Position numbers and translations under genes: made by a program. A stretch of DNA of 54,917 nucleotides from Candidatus Rokuibacteriota bacterium (GTDB lineage: Bacteria; Methylomirabilota; Methylomirabilia; Rokubacteriales; CSP1-6), in NCBI GenBank assembly GCA_016866775.1, contig VGLJ01000031.1, positions 1 to 54,917 on the forward strand, written 5' to 3'. Within the stretch, counting starts at the first letter, position 1, and the number at the start of each line of letters is the position of its first letter. Of this stretch, positions 7,418 to 15,900 are shown one piece after another. The notes under the pieces were generated by a model. That model was not told the DNA's origin. It saw only the letters and a program-made list of their open reading frames with translations, and ran no database searches.

Positions 7418-8446
7418 ATGCCCACGCTGACCTCGAAGCGCCACAAGGTCGAAGACCTCGACGCCGTCGAGTTCTGCTTCCAGCAGGGCTGGACGGATGG
7501 CTTGCCCGTCATCCCGCCCACGGAAGATCGCGTGCTGGCGATGCTGAAGGCGGCGGATCTGAAGCCCGACGATCAGGTCGGGTACATCGAGAACCGCGCG
7601 GTCGCCGTCAGCGCGGAGAAGGTCGCGCTCAACGCGGTCATGGCGGGCTGCCGGCCGGAGTACATGAAGGTCGTCGTCGCCGCGGTACAGGGCATCTGCG
7701 ATCCCGCGTGGGCCTATCACGGGCCGGGCACCTCGACCGGCGGCGCCGGCGTGCTGATGATCGTGAACGGTCCCATCGCGCGGCAGCTCGACATCAACGC
7801 CGGCGACAACCTCTTCGGGCCCGGCTGGCGCGCGAACGCGACGATCGGGCGCGCCCTGCGCCTCGTCATGCGCAACATCGCGGGCTCGAAGCCGGGGCTG
7901 CTCGACCGCGGCACGCTTGGTCACCCCGGCAAGCTCTCCTACGTGATCGCCGAGAACGAGACGGAGAGCCCGTGGACGTCGCTGCACGTCGAGCGCGGCT
8001 TCAAGAAGGAGCAGAGCACGGTGACCGTGCTCGCCGCGCAGGGGCCGCAGCAGTTCTACAACCAGCTGTCGAACACGGCCGAAGGCATCCTGACGACGTG
8101 CGCCGATTCGATGCGGGTGTCCGGCGGCATCGGAGGCCAGCCGGAGTACACGGTGATCATCGCGGGCGAGCACATGAAGACGATCGCCGCCGACGGCTGG
8201 ACCAAGAAAGAGATCCGGCAGTTCCTCTTCGAGAAGACGCAGGTCTCGCACGAGCATCTCAAGCGTACGAACCGTCTCGCCGGCGCCGTGCAGCCGGGCG
8301 ACGACAAGAAGATGCGCTCCCTGGTCGCGGCGCCCGACGATTTCCTCGTCGTGGCCGCCGGCGGCAAGGCCGGCGCGTTTTCCGGCTTCATCGCAGGATG
8401 GGGCAGCAAGCGGTCGTCCAGGGCAGTCACCAAGGAGGTCAAGTGA
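7418..8446 (+). CDS. conserved protein co-encoded with UGSC selenoprotein (function unknown)
   Basis: 342 aa, ATG preceded by AGGAGG. I do not recognise a named enzyme family. It is soluble, without signal peptide or membrane segments. Notable conserved-looking phrases are FCFQQGWTDGLPVIPPTED near the N-terminus, MAGCRPEYM, GPGTSTGGAG, a glycine-rich GDNLFGPGWRANATIGRA (about 127-144) and GTLGHPGK. Two cysteines near the middle (AGCRPEYM, QGICDPAW) could be redox active. Its stop overlaps the ATG of the selenoprotein gene by 1 nt and that gene's Shine-Dalgarno sequence lies within it, so the two are translationally coupled and probably form one enzyme. Confidence 0.7.
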   Translation: MPTLTSKRHKVEDLDAVEFCFQQGWTDGLPVIPPTEDRVLAMLKAADLKPDDQVGYIENRAVAVSAEKVALNAVMAGCRPEYMKVVVAAVQGICDPAWAYHGPGTSTGGAGVLMIVNGPIARQLDINAGDNLFGPGWRANATIGRALRLVMRNIAGSKPGLLDRGTLGHPGKLSYVIAENETESPWTSLHVERGFKKEQSTVTVLAAQGPQQFYNQLSNTAEGILTTCADSMRVSGGIGGQPEYTVIIAGEHMKTIAADGWTKKEIRQFLFEKTQVSHEHLKRTNRLAGAVQPGDDKKMRSLVAAPDDFLVVAAGGKAGAFSGFIAGWGSKRSSRAVTKEVK

Positions 8447-8973
8447 TGGAGCTCCTCGATCCCACCGTCGAGCAGCCGCAACAGGCGATCGACTTCGCCC
8501 CGCGCCCGAAGGCGCTCGCGGGCAAGCGCGTCGCGCTCATCGAGAACACGAAGTACAACTCCGACCGCCTCCTGGAGAAGATCGGCGACATCCTCAAGAA
8601 GGAGCAGGGGATCGCCGAGTGGAAGATCTTCCACAAGCACAACTCCTCGGTGCCCGCGCACAAGGAGGTCATCGACGAGGTGAAAGCCGCTTACGACCTC
8701 ATGGTCGCCGGCGTCGGAGACTGAGGGTCCTGCTCGTCGGGCAGTGTGCTCGACGGAATCCTGCTGGAGAAGAACGGTATCCCGTCCGCGTCGATCGTGA
8801 CCGACGTCTTCGAGGTCACCGGCCGCGCCATGGCCGAGCAGTGGGGGCTGCCGTACTACAAGTTCCTCTCGATGCCGCATCCCATCGCGAACCTCACCGA
8901 GGCGCAGCTCGACCAGCGCGCGCGCGAGATGGCGCCGCAGATCGTGAAGCTGCTGCTTGAGGGACAGGGATAA
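8446..8973 (+). CDS. UGSC-family selenoprotein (Sec93 encoded by in-frame TGA 8722-8724)
   Basis: 175 aa when TGA is read as selenocysteine. The protein reads ...LMVAGVGD-U-GSCSSG..., the hallmark U-G-S-C redox motif (U93, C96), and the frame continues with 82 well-formed codons (GILLEKNGIPSASIV, then PYYKFLSMPHPIANLTE) to a normal stop at 8973. Read as a stop, the TGA would cut the protein in the middle of its conserved core, and no good start site begins the second half. ATG 8446 has AAGGAGG upstream and overlaps the previous stop. Candidate SECIS hairpins follow the TGA. The family is thiol/selenol redox-like, but reaction and partner are not established. A selD gene is present in the same window. 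Confidence 0.88.
8730..8756 (+). promoter_or_regulatory. candidate bacterial SECIS element of the UGSC gene
   Basis: Two alternative hairpins lie just downstream of the TGA at 8722-8724: CTGCTC(8730-8735)/GGGCAG(8739-8744) with loop GTC, and TCGTCG(8734-8739)/CGACGG(8751-8756) with an 11-nt loop starting 16 nt after the TGA. The second has the geometry expected of bacterial SECIS elements, which lie within the coding region at about 16-37 nt from the UGA to the loop. Structure was judged by eye only. Confidence 0.5.
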
Positions 8974-8976
8974 CAT

Positions 8977-9045
8977 CGGAGGGGGCCGTCGAGGCCCCCT
9001 CCGAAGCCTCCCCCCGGAATCGGAGTGCGCCGGCGGAGCCGGCGC
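8977..9045 (+). repeat. dispersed double-hairpin repeat, family A, copy 1
   Basis: Two perfect hairpins separated by 23 nt: CGGAGGGGGCC (8977-8987)/GGCCCCCTCCG (8993-9003) with loop GTCGA, and GCGCCGGC (9027-9034)/GCCGGCGC (9038-9045) with loop GGA, followed by TCGAACC. The same pair of hairpins in inverse order and strand lies at 21066-21140. It sits directly after the selenoprotein stop codon, where it may also serve as transcription terminator or mRNA stabiliser. Confidence 0.75.
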
Positions 9046-9052
9046 TCGAACC

Positions 9053-10015
9053 TTGAGGGAGTTTCGGCCGGCGTGGTGGTGCCTGAACCGCCACGCGCAG
9101 ACCATCTGGGGGCCGCTGTTCCGCACGGAGCGCGTGCCGCTCCGGCGCGAGCGCGTGCCGCTCGACGACGGCGACTTCGTCGATCTCGACTGGCTCGACG
9201 GTGACGCGCCGCCGGGCGCGCCCCTCGTGCTCGTTCTCCACGGACTCGAAGGGTCGTCGGGCTCGCACTATGTCGGCGGGCTCCTCGCCGGCGCCCGCGT
9301 CCGCGGCTGGCGCGGCGTCGTCCTGAACTTCCGGTCCTGCAGCGGCGAGCTGAACCGGCTGCCTCGCTTCTATCACTCGGGCGACACCGGCGATCTCGAC
9401 GCGATCGTCCGCCTGCTGATGGCGCGCGAGCCCGGCGGGCGCTTCGGCGTCACGGGCATCTCGATCGGCGGAAACGTGCTGCTGAAGTGGCTGGGCGAGC
9501 GCGGCCCCGACGCCCCGGCGGCGCTCGCCGGCGCCGTCACGATCTCGGTGCCGTTCGACCTGACCGCATGCGCGGAGGTGCTCGACCGCGGCTTCGCGAA
9601 GCTCGTCTACACCGCGAACTTCATGCGCACGATGCGGCGGAAGGTCCTCGAGAAGGCGCGCGCGTATCCGGGCTTCGTGAACGTCGCGGCCGTGCGGCGC
9701 GCGCGGACCTTCGCCGTCTACGACTCGCTCGTCACCGCGCCCCTCTCCGGCTTCGCGGACGCGCGCGACTACTGGCGGCGCGCGAGCAGCCTGCCGTACC
9801 TCGGCGCGATCGCGCGGCCGACGCTGCTCCTCAACGCGCGCGACGACCCGTTCATTCCGGCGGAGTCGCTGCCGAAACCTCAAGATCTGTCGCCGCACGT
9901 GCGGCTCGTCGTCACGCCGCGTGGAGGCCACGTCGGCTTCGTCGAAGGCTCGCCGTGGCGCTGCGACTCGTGGGCCGAGCGCCGCGCGCTCGACTTCCTC
10001 GCGCGCGTCCTCTAG
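9053..10015 (+). CDS. YheT-like alpha/beta hydrolase
   Basis: About 320 aa from a TTG at 9053; the exact start is uncertain because the sequence just upstream is the double-hairpin repeat and no Shine-Dalgarno is clear. Family signs: RPAWWCLNRHAQTIWGPLFR at the N-terminus, oxyanion segment LHGLEGSSGSHY, nucleophile elbow GISIGGNVL, Asp in NARDDPFIP and His in TPRGGHVGF. YheT/ABHD1-type proteins are esterase-like hydrolases acting on lipophilic esters; the natural substrate is unknown. The conserved R-H-Q-T start argues that the protein begins close to the chosen codon. Confidence 0.8.
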   Translation: MREFRPAWWCLNRHAQTIWGPLFRTERVPLRRERVPLDDGDFVDLDWLDGDAPPGAPLVLVLHGLEGSSGSHYVGGLLAGARVRGWRGVVLNFRSCSGELNRLPRFYHSGDTGDLDAIVRLLMAREPGGRFGVTGISIGGNVLLKWLGERGPDAPAALAGAVTISVPFDLTACAEVLDRGFAKLVYTANFMRTMRRKVLEKARAYPGFVNVAAVRRARTFAVYDSLVTAPLSGFADARDYWRRASSLPYLGAIARPTLLLNARDDPFIPAESLPKPQDLSPHVRLVVTPRGGHVGFVEGSPWRCDSWAERRALDFLARVL

Positions 10016-10016
10016 C

Positions 10017-11303
10017 ATGACCGCCATGCACACCGATGCGTGGGGCTTGCCGGTCACGACGTCGTCCACGAACGCGCTCGAGCACTACGTCAGCGGCGCG
10101 CGCGGCCTCCTCGGATGGGAAGCCTGCGCGCTCGACGAGTTCTCCGCGGCCACGCGCGAGGATCCCGCGCTGGCGCTCGCTCACGCCGGCACCGCGGCGT
10201 GTCTCTTCCTCGAAGAGCGATTCGCGGAAGCGCGCTCGGCGGCGGAGACGGCGCGCGCGACCGCCGGCGCGGCGTCGGCGCGCGAGCGCTCGCACGTCGA
10301 GGCGATCGCGCTCCTCGTCAGCGGCAAGCCGCCGGACGCCGAGCGCGCGATGAAGGAGCACCTCGCGGCGTTTCCCCGGGACCTCACGGTGCTCCAGCGT
10401 CTCTACTTCATCTGGTTCTGGCAGGGGCGCTTTCCCGAGATGCTCGACTTCACGACGGCGATCGCGCCGCACTACGAGGGCGCGCGCTTCTTCGGCGGCC
10501 TCCACGCCTTCGCGCTGGAGCAGGCGAACCGGTGCGACGACGCGGTGCGGATGGCCGACGCGGCGATCACCCGCGACCCGCGCGATGCCTGGGGCGTCCA
10601 CGCGCTCGCGCACGCGCTGTACGAGCAGGCCGTCTTCGACACCGGGATCACCCGCCTGCCACCGGCCACGCACCGGTGCACCGGCCTGAACTGGTTCCAC
10701 AACCACCTCGTCTGGCACCTCGCGCTGATGCACTTCGCGAAAGGCGAGTTCGAGCGCGCCTCCGCGATCGGGCGTGGCGCTTTCGAGCGCGCGCCGTCGT
10801 CGATCGCGGGCGATCTGCACGACTCGATCTCGCTGCTCTGGCGGCTCGCGCTCGTCGGCGAGGACGTGCGCGAGCGATGGCAGCCGTTCGTCGAGATCGC
10901 GCGCCAGCGGCTCGATCGCCAGGGCCTGCTCTTCCACGCGGCGCATCTCGCCATGGCGCTCGCGGGCGGCGGGGACTGGGCGACGGCCGAGCGTCAGCTC
11001 GGCATGCTGCACGAGCGCGCGCCGAAGGATCGCACCGGCCTCGTCGGTGACGTGCTCGTCCCGCTCGTCGAAGGTCTGCATGGGTTCGCCGGCGGTGACT
11101 GGCGGCGCGCGATCGAGCGCATCGAGCCGGTTCGGGGGCGCATCGTCGAGCTGGGCGGCAGCCGCGCGCAGCGCGACGTCTTCCACGACACGTTCCTCGA
11201 GGCCTGCTTCCGCGCAGGCGACATGGACCGCGCGCAACGCTACCTGACCGAGCGCATCGCGCGCCGTCCCGACCCCTTCTGGGTCACGCGCGCAGCCGCT
11301 TAA
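10017..11303 (+). CDS. TTC38-like tetratricopeptide repeat protein
   Basis: 428 aa from ATG 10017 (a second ATG at 10026 is equally possible; neither has a good Shine-Dalgarno). Helical repeats run throughout; the segment HALAHALYEQAVFDTGI followed by GLNWFHNHLVWHLALMHFAK is typical of the TTC38 family of TPR proteins. No signal peptide or membrane segment, so cytoplasmic. Function of bacterial members is unknown. The last codons run into the residual histidine kinase sequence in a different frame, so the 3' end could have been altered by that rearrangement, although the C-terminus looks complete. Confidence 0.75.
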   Translation: MTAMHTDAWGLPVTTSSTNALEHYVSGARGLLGWEACALDEFSAATREDPALALAHAGTAACLFLEERFAEARSAAETARATAGAASARERSHVEAIALLVSGKPPDAERAMKEHLAAFPRDLTVLQRLYFIWFWQGRFPEMLDFTTAIAPHYEGARFFGGLHAFALEQANRCDDAVRMADAAITRDPRDAWGVHALAHALYEQAVFDTGITRLPPATHRCTGLNWFHNHLVWHLALMHFAKGEFERASAIGRGAFERAPSSIAGDLHDSISLLWRLALVGEDVRERWQPFVEIARQRLDRQGLLFHAAHLAMALAGGGDWATAERQLGMLHERAPKDRTGLVGDVLVPLVEGLHGFAGGDWRRAIERIEPVRGRIVELGGSRAQRDVFHDTFLEACFRAGDMDRAQRYLTERIARRPDPFWVTRAAA

Positions 11304-12090
11304 CCTCGTCTTCCCGGCGCAGGTCTTCGTCAACCTCGCGACGAACGCCTGCCAGGCGATGGCGAGCGCGGCGGGACACGGACGGTTGATCGTCGAGACC
11401 GGCGTGCGCGCGGGGGTGATCGGGATCGCGTTCCAGGACGATGGTCCCGGGATCTCGAGGGAGCATCAGCGCAAGATCCTCGATCCATTCTTCACGACCA
11501 AAGCCGATGGCACCGGCCTCGGTCTCAGCATCTCGTACGGGATCATCAAGGAGCACGGCGGCGAGATCTCGGTCCGCAGCATCCCCGACAAGGGCACGAC
11601 GTTCCTCATCGAGCTGCCGATCGTCGCGCCCTCTTCCGAGGCGTCGGACGTCTCCACGAGGCGTCACGCGGCCGACGCGCTCTCCGACCCTCCCGCCGCG
11701 CCCAAGTCCGGCATCACGCGCGTGCTGATCGTCGACGACGACGAGGCGCTGCTCGGAACGCTGAGCGACGTCGTCCGGGCCCTCGGCCACGAGGACCACG
11801 CCACGTCCTCGGGCGCCGAAGCGCTGGAGATCGCGGCCACGCTGCGGCTCGACGTCGCCGTGATCGACTTGAACATGCCCGGCGGGGTCTCGGGTCTGGA
11901 CCTGCTCAAGCGGCTGATCGCGGCGCAGCGGGGCATCCGGGTGATCGTCCACACGGGCAGCGTGGATCCCGGGCTCGAGCGCGAGAGCCGAGCGCTCGGC
12001 GCGAGCGACTTCCTCCGGAAGCCCGTCGACCTCGACTCACTCGAGCGTGCGATCGCCCGCGCGGTCGGGAGCCTGTCCCAGATCGCCTGA
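11290..12090 (+). pseudogene. 5'-truncated hybrid histidine kinase (HATPase_c + receiver)
   Basis: The open frame begins inside the ATP-binding domain: N-box QVFVNLATNACQAM, G1 box DDGPGIS, F box FFTTK, G2 box GTGLGLSISYG. After a linker there is a receiver domain with DDD acidic triad, phospho-acceptor VIDLNMPG, HTG and LRKPVD. There is no sensor, no H-box helix and no start codon before the N-box; an ATG at 11359 would cut the N-box in half. The kinase core therefore cannot work alone. It abuts the TPR gene end at about 11300, which looks like a recombination junction. The receiver part alone might still fold if expressed from 11359. Confidence 0.7.
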
Positions 12091-12098
12091 CGCGAGTC

Positions 12099-13892
12099 TC
12101 AGGCCTTGTGCCAGTTCGCGAGGTTCCACAAGGTCGAGTCCCAGCCGGACTGAGCGATCCCGCGCAAGCGGTTGGCCGCGGCGCCCACGCCGTTGCGCCA
12201 CAGCACCGGGACGACGACCACGTGCTGGATGAGCAGGTCGTTCATCCGGATGAACATCGCGGCGCGCTTGACCGGATCCATCTCCTGCTCGGCGCCCTTC
12301 CAGAGCCGGTCGTACTCCTCGCTGCGCCAGCGCGTGATGTTCCGTCCCGCCCACTTCGTCTCCTTGCTCGCGATGTCCCACGAGACGAACTGCCGCATGA
12401 TCGACTGCGGGTCGGGCGCGTTGAGGTTCGTCGTGTACATCTGGAGATCGGTGTAGAAGTGCGAGTACGTGTCCGGGTTCGCGGCGTCCGACGAGAAGTA
12501 GACCGACGCGACCACCGACTTCACCTCGATGTCGATGCCGGCCTTCGCGCAGGCCTGCTTGATGATCGCCTGCGTCTTCTGGCGGGGCGCATTGATCGAC
12601 GTCTGGAAGACGAAGCGCAGCCGCTTGCCGTCCTTCGCCCGGATGCCGTCGGCGCCGCGTTTCCAGCCGGCGGCGTCGAGCACCTGGTTCGCCCTGTCGA
12701 CGTTGAACTCCCAGCGGGTGTTGCCCGAGCGGTAGCGCGACGGCGCGTTGAGGAAGTTCGCCGTGGCCTGCCCCTGGCGGCCGTAGATCTGCTCGTGCAC
12801 CGACGCGCGATCGACGAGGAGGTTCAGCGCCTGGCGCACGGCGACGTCCGCGAGGACCGGATGCGTCGTCTTGAGGCTCGAGCGCTCGCCGTCGACTTCC
12901 TTCGACGGGTCGGTGAAGTTGCACTGCACGTGCTCGACGCCGCCTCCCGCCCACACGTCGACCCGGCCCTTGCCACCCTGCTCGAGCCGCCGCAGGATGT
13001 CGTCCTCGACCTGCATGTTCCACGCGTAGTCGTACTCGCCGGTCTGGAGGACCGCACGGGCCGCGGACACGGCATCGCCGCCGCCCTTCATCTCGAGGGT
13101 GTCGAAGAAGGGGCGATTCGGCTGGTGATACGCCGGGTTCAGCTCGGCGCGCACGATGTCCCCGGGCTTGAAATCGACGAACCGGTACGGTCCCGTGCCG
13201 ACGGGCTTGAGGTTCGTCGGCGCCTCGCGCGACTGGCCGCCCTTGTAGGCCGCGAAGAGATGCTTCGGGATGATCGGCCGGTTGCCGCAGAAGGCGTCGA
13301 ACCAGAAGGGCGTCGCATCCTTGTAGACGACCTTCACCGCGTGCTCGTTGAGCTTCTCGACGCGCGTGATGTCGCGGTACGAGGCGATGTTGACGGTCGC
13401 GGTGGCGGGGTCGGCCGCGTACTCCCAGTTGAAGACGATGTCGTCGGCGGTCAGCGGCTTGCCGTCGTGCCACGCCACGCCCTTCTTGATCTGCCAGACG
13501 ACCGACGTGCCGTCCTTGCTCAGGTCGCCGTTCTCGACCGTGGGGATGCGCTCGGCGAGGATCGGCGCGAGGTTGCCGTCCGGATCGTACGCGGCGAGCG
13601 GCTCGTAGAAGATCCGCGACGCGTCGAGGTCTTTCGTGCCCGTGCCGAAGTGCGGGTTCAGGAGCGTCGGCGCCTGCCACCAGAGCACGCGCAGCGCGCC
13701 GCCGCCGCCGCGGCGCGTCGGCGTGAAGGCCGGCGCGCGCGTCTGCGCCTGCGCGACGCCCGCGCTCGCGAGCATCTGCGCGGCCATCGGCGCCGTGAGC
13801 CCGAGGCCGATCATCGTCTGCACGAACGCGCGCCGCGTGAGCCGGCCCCGCCTCACCTCGCCGAGGAGCTCGCGAATCCCGTGGTCGTCCAT
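12099..13892 (-). CDS. ABC transporter substrate-binding protein, peptide/nickel (family 5) type, copy 1
   Basis: 597 aa. A Tat-type signal (RLTRRAFVQTMIGLGLTAPM ending near ASAGVAQA) suggests folded export. The body is SBP_bac_5: KKGVAWHDGKPLTADDIVF, GTGPYRFVDFKPGD, DRASVHEQIYG. It is the last gene of the leftward operon, its ATG overlapping the OppC-like stop (TGATG). It is a close paralogue, of identical length, of the protein encoded by the first gene of the operon at 15901-17694. Likely ligands are oligopeptides or similar; sequence does not define which. No ATPase genes accompany the operon in this window. Confidence 0.9.
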   Translation of the reverse strand: MDDHGIRELLGEVRRGRLTRRAFVQTMIGLGLTAPMAAQMLASAGVAQAQTRAPAFTPTRRGGGGALRVLWWQAPTLLNPHFGTGTKDLDASRIFYEPLAAYDPDGNLAPILAERIPTVENGDLSKDGTSVVWQIKKGVAWHDGKPLTADDIVFNWEYAADPATATVNIASYRDITRVEKLNEHAVKVVYKDATPFWFDAFCGNRPIIPKHLFAAYKGGQSREAPTNLKPVGTGPYRFVDFKPGDIVRAELNPAYHQPNRPFFDTLEMKGGGDAVSAARAVLQTGEYDYAWNMQVEDDILRRLEQGGKGRVDVWAGGGVEHVQCNFTDPSKEVDGERSSLKTTHPVLADVAVRQALNLLVDRASVHEQIYGRQGQATANFLNAPSRYRSGNTRWEFNVDRANQVLDAAGWKRGADGIRAKDGKRLRFVFQTSINAPRQKTQAIIKQACAKAGIDIEVKSVVASVYFSSDAANPDTYSHFYTDLQMYTTNLNAPDPQSIMRQFVSWDIASKETKWAGRNITRWRSEEYDRLWKGAEQEMDPVKRAAMFIRMNDLLIQHVVVVPVLWRNGVGAAANRLRGIAQSGWDSTLWNLANWHKA

Positions 13893-14815
13893 CACTTGCC
13901 TCCGAGGACCTTGCGCGGATCGAGGGCATCGCGCAAGCCGTCGCCCATGTAGTTGATCGACAGCACGGTCAGGAAGATCGCGGCGCCGGGGAAGAGCGCC
14001 CAGTGCGGCGCGAAGTCCAGGTTGTCCTTGGCGTCGAAGAGGATGCGGCCCCAGGACGGGATGTCGGGCGGGAAGCCGAGCCCGAGGAACGAGAGCGACG
14101 ACTCCGCGATGATCGCCGCGGCGACGTCGATGGTGGCGGCGACGATCACCGGGCCCATCGCGTTCGGCAGGATGTGGCGCCACACCTGGCGCACGGGCCG
14201 CGCGCCGAGCCCGCGCGCCGCCTCCACGAACTCCTTCTCGCGCAGCGAGAGGAATTGCGCGCGCACGAGCCGGGCCACCGTCATCCAGCGGAGCCCGCCG
14301 ATGACGGCGACGATGAGGATGAAGACGCCGAGCTCCGGGCCCAGGAATTTCCTGAGGCTGTCCCGGAACAGGTAGACGATCAGCAGCAGCAGCGGCAGGC
14401 CGGGGAGTGAGAGGAACAAGTCGGTGATGCGCATGAGGACGTGGTCGGCGCTGCCGCCGAGCTGGCCCGCGATCGCACCGATCAACACACCCAGCGTGAT
14501 CGCGATGAGCATCGAGATGATGCCGACCGCGAGCGAGATGCGGCCGCCGTAGAGCATGCGCGCGAGCACGTCCTGGCCGAGGTCGTCGGTGCCCATCGGG
14601 TGGGCCCACGACGGCGCCTTCAGCTTGGCCTTGAAGTCGATGGCGTCGATCGGCACGCGATAGACGAGCGGCCCCGCGACGACCGCGACGGCCATCGTCG
14701 CGAGGAGCACCAGGCCCACCATCGCCAGCCGGTGCTTGACGAAGCGCCGCGTCGCCTCGCGCCAGAGCGAGGTGCGCGGCTGCGCGTCGCGGAGGGGCAG
14801 CGCTACGGTCGCCAT
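13892..14815 (-). CDS. ABC transporter permease, DppC/OppC type
   Basis: 307 aa, six predicted TM segments. The N-terminal OppC_N part (RRFVKHRLAMVGLVLL) and the external WAHPMGTDDLGQDVLARMLYG motif are typical of DppC/OppC proteins. The cytoplasmic EAA loop, which contacts the ATPase, is EFVEAARGLGARPVRQVWRHILPN. It is coupled to OppB-like upstream (1 bp apart) and overlaps the binding-protein ATG downstream. It forms a heterodimeric pore with the OppB-like protein. ATP-binding subunits must be encoded elsewhere. Confidence 0.93.
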   Translation of the reverse strand: MATVALPLRDAQPRTSLWREATRRFVKHRLAMVGLVLLATMAVAVVAGPLVYRVPIDAIDFKAKLKAPSWAHPMGTDDLGQDVLARMLYGGRISLAVGIISMLIAITLGVLIGAIAGQLGGSADHVLMRITDLFLSLPGLPLLLLIVYLFRDSLRKFLGPELGVFILIVAVIGGLRWMTVARLVRAQFLSLREKEFVEAARGLGARPVRQVWRHILPNAMGPVIVAATIDVAAAIIAESSLSFLGLGFPPDIPSWGRILFDAKDNLDFAPHWALFPGAAIFLTVLSINYMGDGLRDALDPRKVLGGK

Positions 14816-14816
14816 G

Positions 14817-15776
14817 TCATCGGTAGCTGATCCTCGGGTCGAGCCAGCCGTAGAGGATGTCGGCCACGAGGTTCGAGAGCACGACGAGCGCCGAGTACAC
14901 GAAGGTCACCGCCATCACGACCGGCGTGTCGTTCGCCAGGATCGAGTTGATGAGGAGCGAGCCGATGCCCGGCACGCGGAAGATCTGCTCGGTGATGATG
15001 GCCCCCCCGAAGATGCCCGGGACCTGCAGCGCGAGCAGCGTGACCACCGGGATGAGCGCGTTGCGCACCACGTGCTTCACCACGGTCGTCTTCTCGGAGA
15101 GGCCCTTCGCGCGCGCCGTGTTCACGTAGTCGAGGCGAATCACGTCGAGCACGGCGGAGCGCATGAACCGCGTGAGCGTCGCCCCCTGGAAGAGGCCGAG
15201 CACGGCGATCGGCATGATCGACTGCCGCAGCTGCTCCCAGTACCAGCGCCAGCCCGTGGCGCTGATGTCCGCGCGATAGATGAACGGCAGCCAGTCCAGC
15301 CAGATCGAGAACACGAGGATGAACACGAGCCCCGTGAAGAACGTGGGGAGCGAGAAGCCGATGAAGGCGAACGTGGTCGCGATCTGGTCGAACAAGGAGT
15401 AGGGGCGCAGGGCGGACATCGTGCCGATGGGCAAGGCGATGATGACGCCGAGGACGAGCGCCGAGCCGAGGATGAAGAGGCTCGTCGGCAGACGCTGGAG
15501 GATCAGCGTGTCGACGTCGACCCGGCTCACGAACGAGAACCCCCAGTCGCCCTTCATCATCGAGACGAACCAGCGCAGATAGCGGACGGCGATCGGATCG
15601 TCGAGCCCGAACTTCGCGCGGAGGTTGGCGCGCACTTCCGGCGGAACGTTGGGGTTGGTCGCGAGCTCCTCGAACGGATCCCCCGGCGCCATGGCGAGGA
15701 TCGTGAACAGCACGAGGCTGATCCCCAGCAGCACCGGGATCAGGATCAACACTTGCCGGATGACGTACTTCGACAT
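14817..15776 (-). CDS. ABC transporter permease, DppB/OppB type
   Basis: 319 aa with about six TM segments. The N-terminus YVIRQVLILIPVLLGISLVLF and the MAPGDPFEELATN motif are characteristic of DppB/OppB, as is the EAA loop DYVNTARAKGLSEKTTVVKH. Partner of the OppC-like permease. Between its start and the preceding binding-protein stop lie 124 bp containing a family B double-hairpin repeat, which could uncouple expression of the abundant binding protein from that of the permease. Confidence 0.93.
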   Translation of the reverse strand: MSKYVIRQVLILIPVLLGISLVLFTILAMAPGDPFEELATNPNVPPEVRANLRAKFGLDDPIAVRYLRWFVSMMKGDWGFSFVSRVDVDTLILQRLPTSLFILGSALVLGVIIALPIGTMSALRPYSLFDQIATTFAFIGFSLPTFFTGLVFILVFSIWLDWLPFIYRADISATGWRWYWEQLRQSIMPIAVLGLFQGATLTRFMRSAVLDVIRLDYVNTARAKGLSEKTTVVKHVVRNALIPVVTLLALQVPGIFGGAIITEQIFRVPGIGSLLINSILANDTPVVMAVTFVYSALVVLSNLVADILYGWLDPRISYR

Positions 15777-15812
15777 TCCTCTTCGAGGGGCTCAGGGCGG
15801 ATCGATCGAGTT

Positions 15813-15884
15813 GGGGGGCTCCGGGTGCCCCCCAAGCCCCCCGACGCTCCGGCCCCCGAGTGAATCCGGGGCCTTCGCGAGTGC
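15813..15884 (+). repeat. dispersed double-hairpin repeat, family B, copy 1
   Basis: Hairpin GGGGGGC (15813-15819)/GCCCCCC (15827-15833), then AAGCCCCCCGACGCTCCGG, a second hairpin GGCCCC (15851-15856)/GGGGCC (15868-15873) around GAGTGAATC, and a tail TTCGCGAGTGCC. The same modules in the same order and strand occur at 19579-19653. It sits in the operon between the first binding-protein gene and the OppB-like gene, as REP elements do in some transporter operons. Confidence 0.75.
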
Positions 15885-15900
15885 CATCTCTTCTCCCGTC

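Noticed and set aside
8722-8724. TGA as a true stop splitting the gene into two pseudogene pieces
   Set aside because: Codon use and conserved motifs continue unchanged past it, the context is the known U-G-S-C motif, and selD is in the window.
8737-8973. Independent small gene beginning at a GTG after the TGA (GTG at 8746)
   Set aside because: No Shine-Dalgarno, starts inside the conserved redox region, and continues the frame of the upstream part exactly.
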